DNA from: Thermosynechococcus sp. CL-1
GTDB taxonomy: Bacteria > Cyanobacteriota > Cyanobacteriia > Thermosynechococcales > Thermosynechococcaceae
Reading direction: 5' to 3'
Length of the DNA stretch: 64,000 nt
Assembly: GCF_008386235.1 (NCBI RefSeq)
Contig: NZ_CP040671.1
Coordinates: 1,924,001-1,988,000, forward strand
Shown: positions 1 through 9,885 of the stretch, piece by piece
Layout: each line of letters opens with the position of its first letter
Numbering within the stretch: position 1 is the stretch's first letter
Made by a program: the position numbers and the translations under genes
Notes under the pieces: model-generated
Database searches by the model: none
Seen by the model: only the letters and a program-made list of their open reading frames with translations
What the model was told of the DNA's origin: nothing

Positions 1-1429
1 AGCGAACACGCACCGTTCCCCGGAAAAACACTTGGGGAGCCGGGGGTTCCAAAAATTGGAGGACCACACTGCGGTGATCTTGTTTGAGAGGGGTTTGCAG
101 CGTTAGCACCACCGACTGGAACTGACGGGTATTGTTGACCAAGGGCAAGGTCAAACTATAGTGAACACCATAATTGCCATGGGCGTAGTAGGCGGTGTCT
201 GGATAGCGTACTAACATGGGGGCACTTTGAATTTGACCCGTGCCAAGGGTACCTCGGTGGAGCGTACTAATGCCATAGGAGATGGCTCGCCCCGGTGCCG
301 GAATCGTTAAAGCCTGTCCATGGGTTTGGCCATCGGTGAGGGTAGCTTGCCAGCGAGAGCCCTGACTGACACCGGCCACACGGCCATAAAAGAAGCGACC
401 AAACTGACTACTATTGGGGGGCGTGGGTGGAATGTCGCGGGGGGTAACCAGTTGACCGCGATGGAGCATTGCCCACCATTCCTCTAGGGTGGGTGCCCGT
501 TCGGTGCCCTGCTCGTTCATGCGGGCAAACATTGACATTTGCGCTAAGTAAATCGGGCCACTACTTTCTAAATACATCAGGGTGGAGCGGCCATTGGAGG
601 AGGAGACTTCACCAAAGGGATTTGTATCCGGGATTAGGGGTAACTTGGGGCCGACGCTGCCATCGGCATTGAGCATAAACTCTGCCCGAACCCGATTGAG
701 TACCGCATTGGGAAATTGAGTGGGCAACGGCAGCGGCAAATTCGCCAACATCCGCGCTTCGCGAGGGGGAATGGTTATCTGTGAGGGAAAGAACGTCTGC
801 CGTACCCCCCGCAGCACTTGGTTGGTGACGCGACTCCCAGGCCCTGAAAAAACAAAGCCCGTGGGGTTATCGAGCATGGCGGGCAAATTGCGGAAGGGAG
901 CATCTGGCGTACTTAAAAAACTAGCGGCTTGATGAAATCTCACCGTGACATAGCGATCCGTTGGGTTATAGGCCAACAGCCCCAAATAGAGGGTTGGCGT
1001 ACTCACCGCCCGATTGGATTGGGTAATGTGGTGGGCAAAGACATCAAAGCGCCCCTCTAAGGGATAGTTGAGGTGAGCCGCCGGTTGCCATTTCCCGTGG
1101 GGTGGAAAGGTGGAGAGGAGAATTCCCTCAGAGCGCACCATCTCTGGACTGTTGCTGTTAAAGACGGGCACATCGTCTAATTGGCCGGGAAGTGGACGAA
1201 TGTCTTGGGGAAAATAGGCAAAATTGGTGGGTGTGACGTAGGCCGTTGCAGCGGGTGGGGAAGGGACTTCAGGGGGTGGAACGTTGACGGGTACCGCATT
1301 GGCCTGAACAACAACATTCGAGCGAGGCGAATATTCCTGTACAACGGTGGATGAATGTTGGGGTGGAGTTGCTAGAGCGGCTTGTGCCACAAGAATGGGA
1401 GCAAGCATATTCGATCCAAACCACAGCAT
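1..1429 (-). CDS. DUF3370-family secreted protein, C-terminus cut by window edge
   Basis: The frame is open from an ATG at 1429 to the left edge of the window, so the C-terminus is missing. I recognise the cyanobacterial DUF3370 family from the stretch FPQDIRPLPGQLDDVPVFNS near residue 70, followed by a 'SEGILLSTFP' type segment. No biochemical function is established for the family as far as I know. The N-terminus (MLWFGSNMLAPILVAQAALA) resembles a signal peptide ending in ALA, so export to periplasm or surface is likely. A second in-frame ATG at 1408 would shorten the signal and is less attractive. The gene is divergent from rpaA with about 460 bases between them. Confidence 0.7.
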   Translation of the reverse strand, partial: MLWFGSNMLAPILVAQAALATPPQHSSTVVQEYSPRSNVVVQANAVPVNVPPPEVPSPPAATAYVTPTNFAYFPQDIRPLPGQLDDVPVFNSNSPEMVRSEGILLSTFPPHGKWQPAAHLNYPLEGRFDVFAHHITQSNRAVSTPTLYLGLLAYNPTDRYVTVRFHQAASFLSTPDAPFRNLPAMLDNPTGFVFSGPGSRVTNQVLRGVRQTFFPSQITIPPREARMLANLPLPLPTQFPNAVLNRVRAEFMLNADGSVGPKLPLIPDTNPFGEVSSSNGRSTLMYLESSGPIYLAQMSMFARMNEQGTERAPTLEEWWAMLHRGQLVTPRDIPPTPPNSSQFGRFFYGRVAGVSQGSRWQATLTDGQTHGQALTIPAPGRAISYGISTLHRGTLGTGQIQSAPMLVRYPDTAYYAHGNYGVHYSLTLPLVNNTRQFQSVVLTLQTPLKQDHRSVVLQFLEPPAPQVFFRGTVRVR

Positions 1430-1890
1430 TACATGAGTGAGCAGTTCGCAAAAGTGAGGACAGGATCATCGTTTCTGCCCAAAAGTTGCATTCCCAAAGT
1501 ATAGCCTAGGTTTGTAGAAAATCCGCTGAAGACCGCATAAAGCTCGCGGCATGAACGTAATTCTGGTTTAGCTTGCTGCGCGTAATACCAGCCTAGAACT
1601 GGGTTTCAGACTGCGCCAAGTGCTGATTAGAAAGTGGTCTAGGCCAATTCTCGATCGTTCAGTGTCCTATAGATTGAACACGCTCAACACTGTACAAGTT
1701 GATGCAGGATAGCCTCTGATCTGCTGGTGGTATTCCTTATTTTAGAGTAAGCTCTGTATCCCTAGATTGGCGTCAAATATTGAGAAAATCTAAAGAAACT
1801 CAACAAACTCTTAAGGTTTTTGCAGCGATGTTTATAATTCTCTCAGAAGCGGTAGCTGGCCGCCTGTGAGGATTGAGTGCTGTTCATTTT
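1430..1890. promoter_or_regulatory. Divergent intergenic region upstream of rpaA
   Basis: No convincing gene lies in these roughly 460 bases. A TATAAT hexamer at 1833-1838 sits about 50 bases upstream of the rpaA ATG, with TTAAGG at 1811-1816 as a weak -35 candidate (16-base spacing), so this is the best visible rpaA promoter. The rest should hold the promoter of the divergent DUF3370 gene. No HLR1-type direct repeat (RpaB box) was found by eye. Confidence 0.4.
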
Positions 1891-2619
1891 ATGAAGCCCC
1901 GCATCTTAATCATTGATGATGATCCTGCGATCGCCGACGTCTTGGCAATAAACCTGCAAATGGCGGGCTACGAGGTCACTAAGTCCTTAGATGGGATGCA
2001 AGGGCAAGCCCTCGCCGTGCAACTTTCGCCCGATCTAATTCTCCTTGACCTGATGTTGCCCCAAGTGGATGGCTTCACCATTTGCCAACGCCTGCGGCGT
2101 GATCCGCGTACCCAAGATGTTCCGATTTTGATGCTGACGGCTCTGAGCCAAACCCATAACAAAGTGGAGGGGCTTAACGCGGGTGCCGATGACTACCTCA
2201 CCAAGCCCTTTGAATTGGAGGAAATGCTGGCCCGGGTACGTGCTCTTTTGCGACGAGCCGATCGCATTCCGGCAACCGCAGGCCATCGTGAAATCCTCAG
2301 CTATGGGCCATTGACACTAGTGCCTGAACGGTTTGAGGTCTCTTGGTTTGGCAAAATTATTAAGCTGACGCGCCTTGAATTTGAACTGCTGCACTGCCTG
2401 CTGCAACGCCACGGCCAAACCGTTTCCCCCAGTGAAATTCTCAAGGAAGTCTGGGGCTACGATCCCGACGATGACATTGAAACCATCCGTGTCCATATCC
2501 GCCACCTGCGGACAAAACTAGAACCCGACCCCCGCAGTCCTCGCTATATCAAAACGGTGTATGGAGCCGGCTATTGCTTAGAGCTGCCGAGTCATATTGA
2601 ACCCCCCAATGCGTCCTAG
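1891..2619 (+). CDS. rpaA: Response regulator RpaA (OmpR family)
   Basis: 242-residue two-domain regulator. The receiver domain (about 4-120) has the acidic pocket IIDDD and the phospho-acceptor D53 in LLDLMLP, with K in the LTKPFE segment. The C-terminal winged-helix DNA-binding domain (about 135-235) contains [20 protein letters not shown], very close to RpaA of other cyanobacteria. RpaA receives phosphate from the clock-linked kinase SasA, drives circadian output and affects phycobilisome association with photosystems. I chose ATG 1891; a TTG at 1873 would add six residues but its upstream GAGGA is too close to act as a ribosome site. The stop codon overlaps that of the convergent NYN gene in the shared sequence CCTAGG. 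Confidence 0.9.
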   Translation: MKPRILIIDDDPAIADVLAINLQMAGYEVTKSLDGMQGQALAVQLSPDLILLDLMLPQVDGFTICQRLRRDPRTQDVPILMLTALSQTHNKVEGLNAGADDYLTKPFELEEMLARVRALLRRADRIPATAGHREILSYGPLTLVPERFEVSWFGKIIKLTRLEFELLHCLLQRHGQTVSPSEILKEVWGYDPDDDIETIRVHIRHLRTKLEPDPRSPRYIKTVYGAGYCLELPSHIEPPNAS

Positions 2620-4487
2620 GAGGGGGATTCCGGTGCCTTCTCTGGACTCTGGGGGGGTAGTTGCAGCGGCTTGAGGGGAACCGCTTGGGCAAAGACCTGC
2701 TCATTGATGGTCTCGCCAATCTTGCTGAGGCGTTCTTCCACGGCTTGGCGAAAACTTTTTTGTAACGCGATGACCAAAGCATCAAAGTCCTTGATGGCAG
2801 GGTTGAGGGTAAGGGTGTCACCACTGGGGTGTAGTGTGCGCGTCAGAATACCCGCTTTGACATAGTTGGCGATCGCCCGCTTAATCCCCTGCTGACCAAT
2901 GCGCTGCTGCTGCCGACGAGCTTGCTCAAGAATAATATTTATCATTCTCTCAAAAGGGGCATTGCGGGGACGATGGGCAATTAACCACTGTCCCACCTGA
3001 GTCAGTAAAAAATCTGCCGCCACTTCATCGGCAAAGATACCACGGTAGATCGAGACGGTGTGAATGGTTTGGGGACTGGAGGTGCGCAGGGTGTAGCGCT
3101 CAGGTAGGTTATTGCGCCAGCAGAGAATCGTTCTACCCAATTGACCATTCACCGCAACGCCAATTTGTAACTGATGGTGTGTGGTTAAGTAGGCCACTAA
3201 TTCAGAGGGCTTGCAAAAGCCAAATCGCAGCGGATCCAATTGGGGGGCAACGGATCTCATTTCTAAAAATACGGTATTAAAGACCATACCCCTAGCCAAT
3301 TCTCGCCGTCTTGTTGCATCAGTGGTGTAGTAGGAGAATAGCTCCAAAAGTTTTTCAGTTTCCCGTTGTTGAATCGCCAATGGCGGAATTTGTTCATAGT
3401 TCAACGGCTCAATGGGAAGACGCCGAGGTGAGGATGGCGCGGTGCGATTTTCTGGATTGGGTTGACGCGGGGGAGGCGTGCCGTTTCTGCCATTGGTGGC
3501 GGGGGCAGAATGAATGAAGGGATTCTCAAGGAAAATAAATTGGTGGCACACCCGCTGAAAGCTATCACTGGCGGCGTTACGGTAGGCACAGCCAATCACG
3601 GTTTTACCGTAATCCCGCAGGCGCAGGGCAATGGAGCCAAAGCCACCATCCCCGGAGATGAGTACAAAAGTATTGATGTCGGGATGTTGGTAGGCTAGAT
3701 CAATGGCATCAAGGGCAAGTTGAATGTCCGCTGCATTCCGCTGATTGTGATTGCGACCATAGACGCCAACCCGCTCGATTTGCGATCGCTCCAGTTGAGC
3801 ATTGAGGGCTTGGAGAATTTGATTTTGCCAGTTTCCATAGGCACGCTGGATGGCGATTTCCCCGAGATCAATAGTGCTTTTAATTGCCTCCAGAACGTTG
3901 TCTAGGGAAACAAGCTCATTCACTTTGGCGGGGTCTAGTCGCTGCCCTTGGTTAAAGACTAAGTTTTCAATATCGTAGAGGACAGCGGTTTTTAGGGCAG
4001 TTGCTGGGGGTTGGGGTCTTTGCAGAAGGGTTTGAATGGTTTGCAGAGCGGCACTCTGGGCGTGAATGGCTTCAATGAGTGGCTCAAGTTGCTGCGCCGT
4101 CGCCGTGTTAACAGCAGCGTCCCTTTGATTGTCCTTGAGGGTTTCCAGCCTCTGCATGATCTCGTTGTGAATCGGGTGCAGGGCTTCAGGAAGTGCTTGG
4201 TGCAGGTGCTGTTCAAGGTCAGTGAGTTGTTGGCGTTGTTGTGCCAGTTCTTGCAGCAGAAGTGCTTTGAGTTCGGTGGTCTCTGGGGAGGAGCAGAGGA
4301 CGGTGTGAATGTCTCGAATGAGGCGATCGCTACGGCGTTGGTTCTTTTCAATAAGGGGCGCACCCGCAAGGGCACCGATGCCACTCCCTAAAAGGGTTGC
4401 TAAGGGTTGTTGGGGTTGAATCAGTGTGGCAATACCACCGAGGGCGATCGCGCTAACAGGAGCAATGAACCAAAGCTCTGGCTTCAT
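2616..4487 (-). CDS. Membrane-anchored NYN-domain (LabA-like) protein with C-terminal LOTUS-like region
   Basis: 623 residues. The N-terminus carries hydrophobic segments (about 6-45), then a Gln-rich, probably coiled-coil region (70-160). An NYN nuclease-like domain follows (about 165-325), with the acidic motifs [10 protein letters not shown] (D172) and [13 protein letters not shown] proteins are PIN-like and often act on RNA; the family includes LabA, a clock-output protein of Synechococcus. A segment near 400-455 ([20 protein letters not shown]) resembles an OST-HTH/LOTUS module, a pairing seen in other NYN proteins. The gene is convergent with rpaA and the two stop codons overlap. A role in clock output is inference from domain and position only. 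Confidence 0.75.
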   Translation of the reverse strand: MKPELWFIAPVSAIALGGIATLIQPQQPLATLLGSGIGALAGAPLIEKNQRRSDRLIRDIHTVLCSSPETTELKALLLQELAQQRQQLTDLEQHLHQALPEALHPIHNEIMQRLETLKDNQRDAAVNTATAQQLEPLIEAIHAQSAALQTIQTLLQRPQPPATALKTAVLYDIENLVFNQGQRLDPAKVNELVSLDNVLEAIKSTIDLGEIAIQRAYGNWQNQILQALNAQLERSQIERVGVYGRNHNQRNAADIQLALDAIDLAYQHPDINTFVLISGDGGFGSIALRLRDYGKTVIGCAYRNAASDSFQRVCHQFIFLENPFIHSAPATNGRNGTPPPRQPNPENRTAPSSPRRLPIEPLNYEQIPPLAIQQRETEKLLELFSYYTTDATRRRELARGMVFNTVFLEMRSVAPQLDPLRFGFCKPSELVAYLTTHHQLQIGVAVNGQLGRTILCWRNNLPERYTLRTSSPQTIHTVSIYRGIFADEVAADFLLTQVGQWLIAHRPRNAPFERMINIILEQARRQQQRIGQQGIKRAIANYVKAGILTRTLHPSGDTLTLNPAIKDFDALVIALQKSFRQAVEERLSKIGETINEQVFAQAVPLKPLQLPPQSPEKAPESPS

Positions 4488-4540
4488 TCAAAATGTGATA
4501 GGAATTACACGAATTAGGAAAATATGATAGCAAAAAATGT

Positions 4541-5572
4541 TTAGACACTGAGTTGGGCTTGGCGCAGTTGGCCACAGGCGGCTTGCCGATCCAGACCCCG
4601 CGATCGCCGAATACTGGCAGTAACCCCTAGGGCTTGCAGTTGGCTGAGAAATTGCCGCAAACGCTGCTCGGTGGGACGTTGATAGGCTGCCTCAGTAATG
4701 GGATTGTAGGGAATCAGATTGACATGGCTCTGAAAGCCCCGCAATAGCTGTGCTAGCTCCTCGGCGTGCTGGGGGCGATCGTTGACCCCCGCCAGAACCG
4801 TATATTCAAAGGTGATGCGGCGCCCCGTTTGCTGCACATAGGCACGACAATCGGCAATCAGTTGGCTGAGGGGATAGTGCTTGGCGCTGGGAATGAGCTG
4901 CTCCCGTAGGCCTTGGTTGGGGGCATGGAGGCTGACGGCAAGGGTGATTTGCAATTGATATTGTGCCAGTCGCTGAATTTGTTGGGGAATACCAACCGTT
5001 GAGAGGGTAATGTGCCGCTGACCAATACCAATGTCGCGGTTGAGACAGGTGACGGCCTGCAGGACAGCCTTTAGGTTCAGCAGGGGTTCCCCCATACCCA
5101 TAAACACCACATGGCTGACGCGGCGCTCCATTTCACTTTGGATGGTGAGTACCTGATCGATGATTTCATGGCTCGCCAGATTGCGGCGATAGCCCCCTTT
5201 GCCCGTGGCACAAAAATCACAGGCCATTGGACAACCCACTTGGGAAGATACACACACCGTCAGGCGATCGCCACTGGGAATGCCCACCGTTTCAATGGTT
5301 TCGCCATCGGCTAAGGTCAACAGAAGCTTGACAGTGCCATCTTGGGCATCATGGCGATAGCGAACTTGAGAGCGGCCAATTTCTACCTCAGCGAGAGCGT
5401 CACGCCACTGCTTGGGAAAAACCGTAATCTCTTGGAGCGATCGCGCCCCCTTTTGATAGAGCCACTGATGGAGTTGTTGCGCCCGATAGCCGGGCTGCCC
5501 TTGGGCTTCGACCCATGCTTTCAACTCTACTGCGGACTGTCCCAGCAGCGCCATAGTGTTCAACCGCTTCAC
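4541..5572 (-). CDS. rlmN: 23S rRNA (adenine2503-C2)-methyltransferase RlmN
   Basis: 343 residues, the usual family length. This radical-SAM enzyme methylates C2 of A2503 in 23S rRNA and also A37 of some tRNAs, using a methyl-cysteine intermediate. The cluster-binding motif CPMACDFC gives C114, C118 and C121; GMGEPLLN (SAM contact) and the conserved C-terminal cysteine in RQAACGQ are present. The start at 5572 precedes a second ATG seven codons in ([10 protein letters not shown]), which could be the true start. The gene stands alone, with CRISPR array 1 and its leader upstream on the other side. Confidence 0.93.
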   Translation of the reverse strand: MKRLNTMALLGQSAVELKAWVEAQGQPGYRAQQLHQWLYQKGARSLQEITVFPKQWRDALAEVEIGRSQVRYRHDAQDGTVKLLLTLADGETIETVGIPSGDRLTVCVSSQVGCPMACDFCATGKGGYRRNLASHEIIDQVLTIQSEMERRVSHVVFMGMGEPLLNLKAVLQAVTCLNRDIGIGQRHITLSTVGIPQQIQRLAQYQLQITLAVSLHAPNQGLREQLIPSAKHYPLSQLIADCRAYVQQTGRRITFEYTVLAGVNDRPQHAEELAQLLRGFQSHVNLIPYNPITEAAYQRPTEQRLRQFLSQLQALGVTASIRRSRGLDRQAACGQLRQAQLSV

Positions 5573-6019
5573 TTCCCCTTGATCCTAACAAACTGCCAAC
5601 CTGCTCTTTTCTGGAATAGGGGCACAAGAAAGAACGCTGAGGCGCTGGGACAATTGCTTTGCAGTTTTGCTAAGAGCAGTTAATCTTTCTCTTGCTGACG
5701 GGTCAGCAGCACTAAAATTTGCGAGACCCCAGAGAATGCCAGCTGAGTTTTGTCCAAGATTGTGGCGCATGCAAGCACCTCTGGACTCAAATATTCTCCG
5801 AACGCACCGATATTCAAATACAGCCCCTTGACTAGGTTTGAGAGTTTTTGTTAGATTTAGAGGTGCTTGAAAATCTCTGAACCTATTCCCCAGAGCGGGA
5901 TTGACAACTGAATACTGGCCGAGGCTAAAAATTTTACAGTCACAAAAAAACCAAGTGCCAGAGGTGCTTGAAAAGTGACTGTGCTAAGCTAGTCCTAGAG
6001 GCATTTCTAGGGCGCCGCT
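5573..6019 (+). promoter_or_regulatory. Probable leader of CRISPR array 1
   Basis: About 450 bases without a credible gene between rlmN and the first repeat. The part from about 5800 is AT-rich. The 15-mer AGAGGTGCTTGAAAA occurs twice, 101 bases apart (5859-5873 and 5960-5974), and its 11-base core is present inverted (CAAGCACCTCT, 5772-5782). A 6-bp inverted repeat CCTAGA/TCTAGG (5994-5999, 6006-6011) ends nine bases before the first repeat. Only 34 bases separate the other end of the array from a gene stop, so this side is the only roomy place for a leader. That predicts rightward transcription of the array. Confidence 0.55.
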
Positions 6020-7927
6020 GTGCCTCTACCTTTGATGCCGTAAGGCGTTGAGCACATTCTGGGATCCTTATTTTCGGTCCCAAACCGAAGGAGTGCCTCT
6101 ACCTTTGATGCCGTAAGGCGTTGAGCACTCACTGATCAGGGCGAGGAGACCGCCCTTGCGGCTGTGCCTCTACCTTTGATGCCGTAAGGCGTTGAGCACT
6201 CATCGTGCATGAACTTATGCACATTTTACTTTCTGTGCCTCTACCTTTGATGCCGTAAGGCGTTGAGCACGTCTACCACCTAACGGTAGCGTCAAGCCTT
6301 CTCTAGTGCCTCTACCTTTGATGCCGTAAGGCGTTGAGCACGAAAATATTGGGTTGGTGAATCTAACGGCCACTCTTGAGTGCCTCTACCTTTGATGCCG
6401 TAAGGCGTTGAGCACTTTCGCCCACATCGAAAATGATATAGTTACAATACTTGTGCCTCTACCTTTGATGCCGTAAGGCGTTGAGCACGTATGGGAAACA
6501 AATTATGAAATCTACACTAGGTGGGTGCCTCTACCTTTGATGCCGTAAGGCGTTGAGCACGCTTCTTGGGATGCCTAGCGGTTCTCTAGTTTACCTAGGT
6601 GCCTCTACCTTTGATGCCGTAAGGCGTTGAGCACGTAGGCATACATTGACTTTATCTGGCTCTCCAACGTGCCTCTACCTTTGATGCCGTAAGGCGTTGA
6701 GCACTTCGGTAAACAACCGAACAACTTGGCAGTCGTCAAAACGTGCCTCTACCTTTGATGCCGTAAGGCGTTGAGCACCCCAACCACCCGTTCAACCACC
6801 TGCTCAGCCACCCGTGTGCCTCTACCTTTGATGCCGTAAGGCGTTGAGCACCAGACGGAAGAGAAAGATGCATAAGCATTATTGGTGGGTGCCTCTACCT
6901 TTGATGCCGTAAGGCGTTGAGCACAGAGGGGTAGAAGGCTTTTAGGATGCTAACAATAGTGCCTCTACCTTTGATGCCGTAAGGCGTTGAGCACAAGCTG
7001 TTGAAGAAATTGCAAAAAAAGTACGTGAATGTGCCTCTACCTTTGATGCCGTAAGGCGTTGAGCACGCCTGTTGACGTTGCTCTTTTGTTACTTCCTCAT
7101 GTGCCTCTACCTTTGATGCCGTAAGGCGTTGAGCACACCGCCTTGGTTATCAGAAGTAACAAAAGCGGGTTTGTGCCTCTACCTTTGATGCCGTAAGGCG
7201 TTGAGCACATTGCGCAATTGTAAAAAGTTCTGCCACTTTGTACGTGCCTCTACCTTTGATGCCGTAAGGCGTTGAGCACGATACAGTTGGATATACCGAA
7301 TTGCCGAATAACAAGTGCCTCTACCTTTGATGCCGTAAGGCGTTGAGCACGTAGTAATCCGCAAACGGCAGATTAATTTGAGCCCGCAAGTGCCTCTACC
7401 TTTGATGCCGTAAGGCGTTGAGCACCAAACTTCTAAGTCCATTCAAGAAGCAGTCGTTTGGGTGCCTCTACCTTTGATGCCGTAAGGCGTTGAGCACACT
7501 GTAATTGCGCTAATTCACTACGATAACGCTCCAGTGCCTCTACCTTTGATGCCGTAAGGCGTTGAGCACAAAAACCTTTCGCCTAAAAAGTTTTTTGGTT
7601 TTTTTGTGCCTCTACCTTTGATGCCGTAAGGCGTTGAGCACTTAGCTAACAAAACAAAGAGCTCTCCTGTGTAATAGTGCCTCTACCTTTGATGCCGTAA
7701 GGCGTTGAGCACCTGCGGGGAAATACCAGTTCCTGTCGTCGACTTGGGTGCCTCTACCTTTGATGCCGTAAGGCGTTGAGCACAGTGATGATTACTTTCT
7801 TCGGCCTTAGGCTCAGGAAGTGCCTCTACCTTTGATGCCGTAAGGCGTTGAGCACCTTCAAAAATATCAACTTTGTTTTCGGAATTAACTAGTGCCTCTA
7901 CCTTTGATGCCGTAAGGCGTTGAGCAC
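6020..7927 (+). CRISPR. CRISPR array 1: 27 identical 36-bp repeats, 26 spacers
   Basis: The repeat starts GTGCCTCTACC and ends GGCGTTGAGCAC; all 27 copies look identical, including both terminal ones. Repeat starts: 6020, 6093, 6164, 6235, 6306, 6380, 6453, 6525, 6599, 6669, 6743, 6816, 6889, 6959, 7031, 7101, 7173, 7244, 7315, 7390, 7462, 7534, 7606, 7677, 7748, 7820, 7892. Spacers are 34-39 nt. The ends GTGC/GCAC are complementary, and an internal GCC-GTAA-GGC hairpin is followed by GTTGAGCAC, which resembles the 8-nt handle position of type III-like repeats in Thermus. That and the left-side leader favour plus-strand transcription. No cas gene is in the window, so the subtype is not assignable here. 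Confidence 0.98.
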
Positions 7928-7961
7928 TGGATTCGCTCGGCAGCAGGGGCGGGAACTCGCA

Positions 7962-9101
7962 TCACCCTTGATTTGCCGATGCCGTCAACAGTTGTTGCAG
8001 GTACATCTGCGCAGGGGAATAGTCAGGGTTAAATTCAAGGGTCTTTTGAAAATAGGCGATGGCGCGATCGCGCTCCTGAAGGGTCATGTAGGTAAAACCT
8101 AGACTGTAGGCGGGTTGAGTCGTCATCCACTGGCGATCGAAGGGTTCAGCGCGATCGTAGGTTCCCTGCTCAAAGAGATCTAAACAGCGGTGAAAGTAGG
8201 GCAGTGCTCCGCGATGTAGACCCAATTCAAAGATGAGTAACCCCGCCACATAGAGCAGGGGCGGATAGCGATCAAAGAAGCGTAGGCCATAGCTGAGGTA
8301 ATACTGAGCCGTTTCGTAGTCCTTGGCCTCAAAGGCGCGGTAGCTCACCCAAAAAAGGAGATGACGCAGCCATGTGGTGTCCTTCGGCAAAACTCCCTGT
8401 TCGACGGCAGGGGCAATTTGCTCAAGGGCTTGTTCATACCATGTTTGGGCGCGATCGCCATCGCCACAGGCGGCATAGTGATCCCCAAGACACACCAAGT
8501 TTTGCAGTCGGCGATCGCCCTGCTGCACCATTTTTTCGAGGATGGGGATATTGCGATCGCGAAGCTTTGCCAGAAACTGATCTGGTGTCTGTTGGTTGTG
8601 GTGAATGAGATAGACCCCCTGCAACTGACCCACCACTGCCTGCCGCTCCCGATAGTACAGTTGCTCATGGAGTGCCCCGGCAAAGTGAAGATCAGGAAAG
8701 CGACGGCCAAAGCGGACATTCCAAAACTCGCTCCAGTTGAGCTCCCTCGCCTGTTCACGACGCAGCAGACTCCACTGATTGATAATATGTGCACTTGCAG
8801 CGGTCAATTGGTCTCGCCATTGGGGATCCGTAACCACCAATTCTTCATCGGCATCAATGTAAAAGACCCACTCCCCGCTTGCGTGGGCTAGGGAGGCATT
8901 GCGAGCGGCGGCAAAATCCGCTTGCCAGACAACGGCATGGACATGGGGAGTAAATTCGTGGGCAATGGCGATCGTCTCATCGGTGGAACCCGTGTCCACA
9001 ACAATGATTTCATCCACCCAAGGCCGCACCGACTGCAAGCAGCGCCGTAATTGATGGGCTTCGTTTTTGACAATCATGCACAGAGACAGCAGGGGAGCCA
9101 T
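7962..9101 (-). CDS. Family 2 glycosyltransferase with C-terminal TPR repeats
   Basis: The N-terminal GT-A domain starts SLCMIVKNEA and has the nucleotide-sugar signature IIVVDTGSTDET and the metal-binding YIDADEE. After about residue 170 the chain becomes TPR-like helices. This architecture is common in bacterial proteins that glycosylate lipids, polysaccharides or proteins; the substrate cannot be told. I chose the ATG at 9101 (MAPLLSLCMIVKNE) because it lies just after the sipA stop (9115). The longer frame to 9155 would overlap sipA by 41 bases. The 3' end lies 34 bases from the last repeat of CRISPR array 1. Confidence 0.85.
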   Translation of the reverse strand: MAPLLSLCMIVKNEAHQLRRCLQSVRPWVDEIIVVDTGSTDETIAIAHEFTPHVHAVVWQADFAAARNASLAHASGEWVFYIDADEELVVTDPQWRDQLTAASAHIINQWSLLRREQARELNWSEFWNVRFGRRFPDLHFAGALHEQLYYRERQAVVGQLQGVYLIHHNQQTPDQFLAKLRDRNIPILEKMVQQGDRRLQNLVCLGDHYAACGDGDRAQTWYEQALEQIAPAVEQGVLPKDTTWLRHLLFWVSYRAFEAKDYETAQYYLSYGLRFFDRYPPLLYVAGLLIFELGLHRGALPYFHRCLDLFEQGTYDRAEPFDRQWMTTQPAYSLGFTYMTLQERDRAIAYFQKTLEFNPDYSPAQMYLQQLLTASANQG

Positions 9102-9114
9102 AGCAGCGAAGGCA

Positions 9115-9339
9115 CTACAGCCGTTTGAGATACTTGGCTTCCAGCAAAAAGGCACCCCGCCCTAGGCGCACGACCCAATAGTTCCCCGGTTGCTGGCTGA
9201 GGATCACCCCTTCTTCACCGAGGGTGAGGATACTGGCGGGACGCAACATTGGCATTGGCTCCGCTGTTTTTACATAGGGGGGCAGTTCCACAAGGCGAAC
9301 GCGATCGCCCACCGCAAAGGCTTCTTCCATTCCCACCAA
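9115..9339 (-). CDS. sipA: SipA (DUF3148), activator of NblS histidine kinase
   Basis: 74 residues forming a small SH3-like beta barrel. The conserved core LPPYVKTAEPMPMLRP and the ending RLGRGAFLLEAKYL match the SipA/DUF3148 family. In Synechococcus and Synechocystis SipA binds and stimulates the kinase NblS (Hik33), which controls stress and high-light genes through RpaB. Start choices are 9339 (MVGMEEAF) or 9330 (MEEAF). It is followed by the glycosyltransferase 13 bases downstream, so the two are probably cotranscribed. Confidence 0.88.
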   Translation of the reverse strand: MVGMEEAFAVGDRVRLVELPPYVKTAEPMPMLRPASILTLGEEGVILSQQPGNYWVVRLGRGAFLLEAKYLKRL

Positions 9340-9415
9340 AGGATGCTTGAAATTGGTAATACTGATAACACAATCTAATATACCGCCTCGACCTGTAGCG
9401 CTTTTGTCAAAAGTT

Positions 9416-9790
9416 TTAGAGTGTCTTCAAGTAGCTTAATAGGTCGGCCATGTCTTGGGGTTGGGCTTGAAACTTGGGCATGGGAGGGGTATTGCCACTG
9501 ATAATTTGCTGGATGAGTTTTGTTTGCGATCGGCGGTGGCTAATCTGCACAAGGCTAGGGCCCACTTCGCCCTTGCCATCAATGCCATGACAACCCGCAC
9601 AATTGAGAATAAAAATTTGCTCGCCGCGACTCGGATCGCCCACCGCCGCCCGTACCGATTGAATGTAGGGATCCCGCAGGGGCAATAGCAGAGAAACCCC
9701 CCAACCGCCACCCACCACCAGCACGACCAAGACAGGCAGCAGCCAGCGCCATACCGTTGATCGAACCCCAACCGTGTTGACTAAACTCAT
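9416..9790 (-). CDS. cytM: Membrane-anchored c-type cytochrome, CytM-like
   Basis: 124 residues with one N-terminal transmembrane segment (about 14-37) and a class I haem c domain. The haem site is CAGCH near residue 64, and the sixth-ligand methionine is probably in TPPMPKF. The ending PQDMADLLSYLKTL matches what I recall of cyanobacterial cytochrome cM. CytM is a low-abundance cytochrome linked to repression of heterotrophy and to respiratory or photosynthetic regulation; its exact role is debated. The gene stands alone, preceded by an AT-rich spacer. Confidence 0.75.
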   Translation of the reverse strand: MSLVNTVGVRSTVWRWLLPVLVVLVVGGGWGVSLLLPLRDPYIQSVRAAVGDPSRGEQIFILNCAGCHGIDGKGEVGPSLVQISHRRSQTKLIQQIISGNTPPMPKFQAQPQDMADLLSYLKTL

Positions 9791-9885
9791 TCACTTATCG
9801 GGAAAGATTAAAAATTGTTTATTATTGTTACAACTGCATTCTAAACCCTGCACTCAGCCAGATTCAAGCCACTAAGTAAAAATTC

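Noticed and set aside
5585-5770. 61-residue minus-strand frame upstream of rlmN
   Set aside because: No family features, lies in the probable leader of array 1, no ribosome site seen.
7179-7442. 87-residue minus-strand frame inside CRISPR array 1
   Set aside because: It is repeat and spacer sequence read through; the peptide repeats the CRISPR unit.
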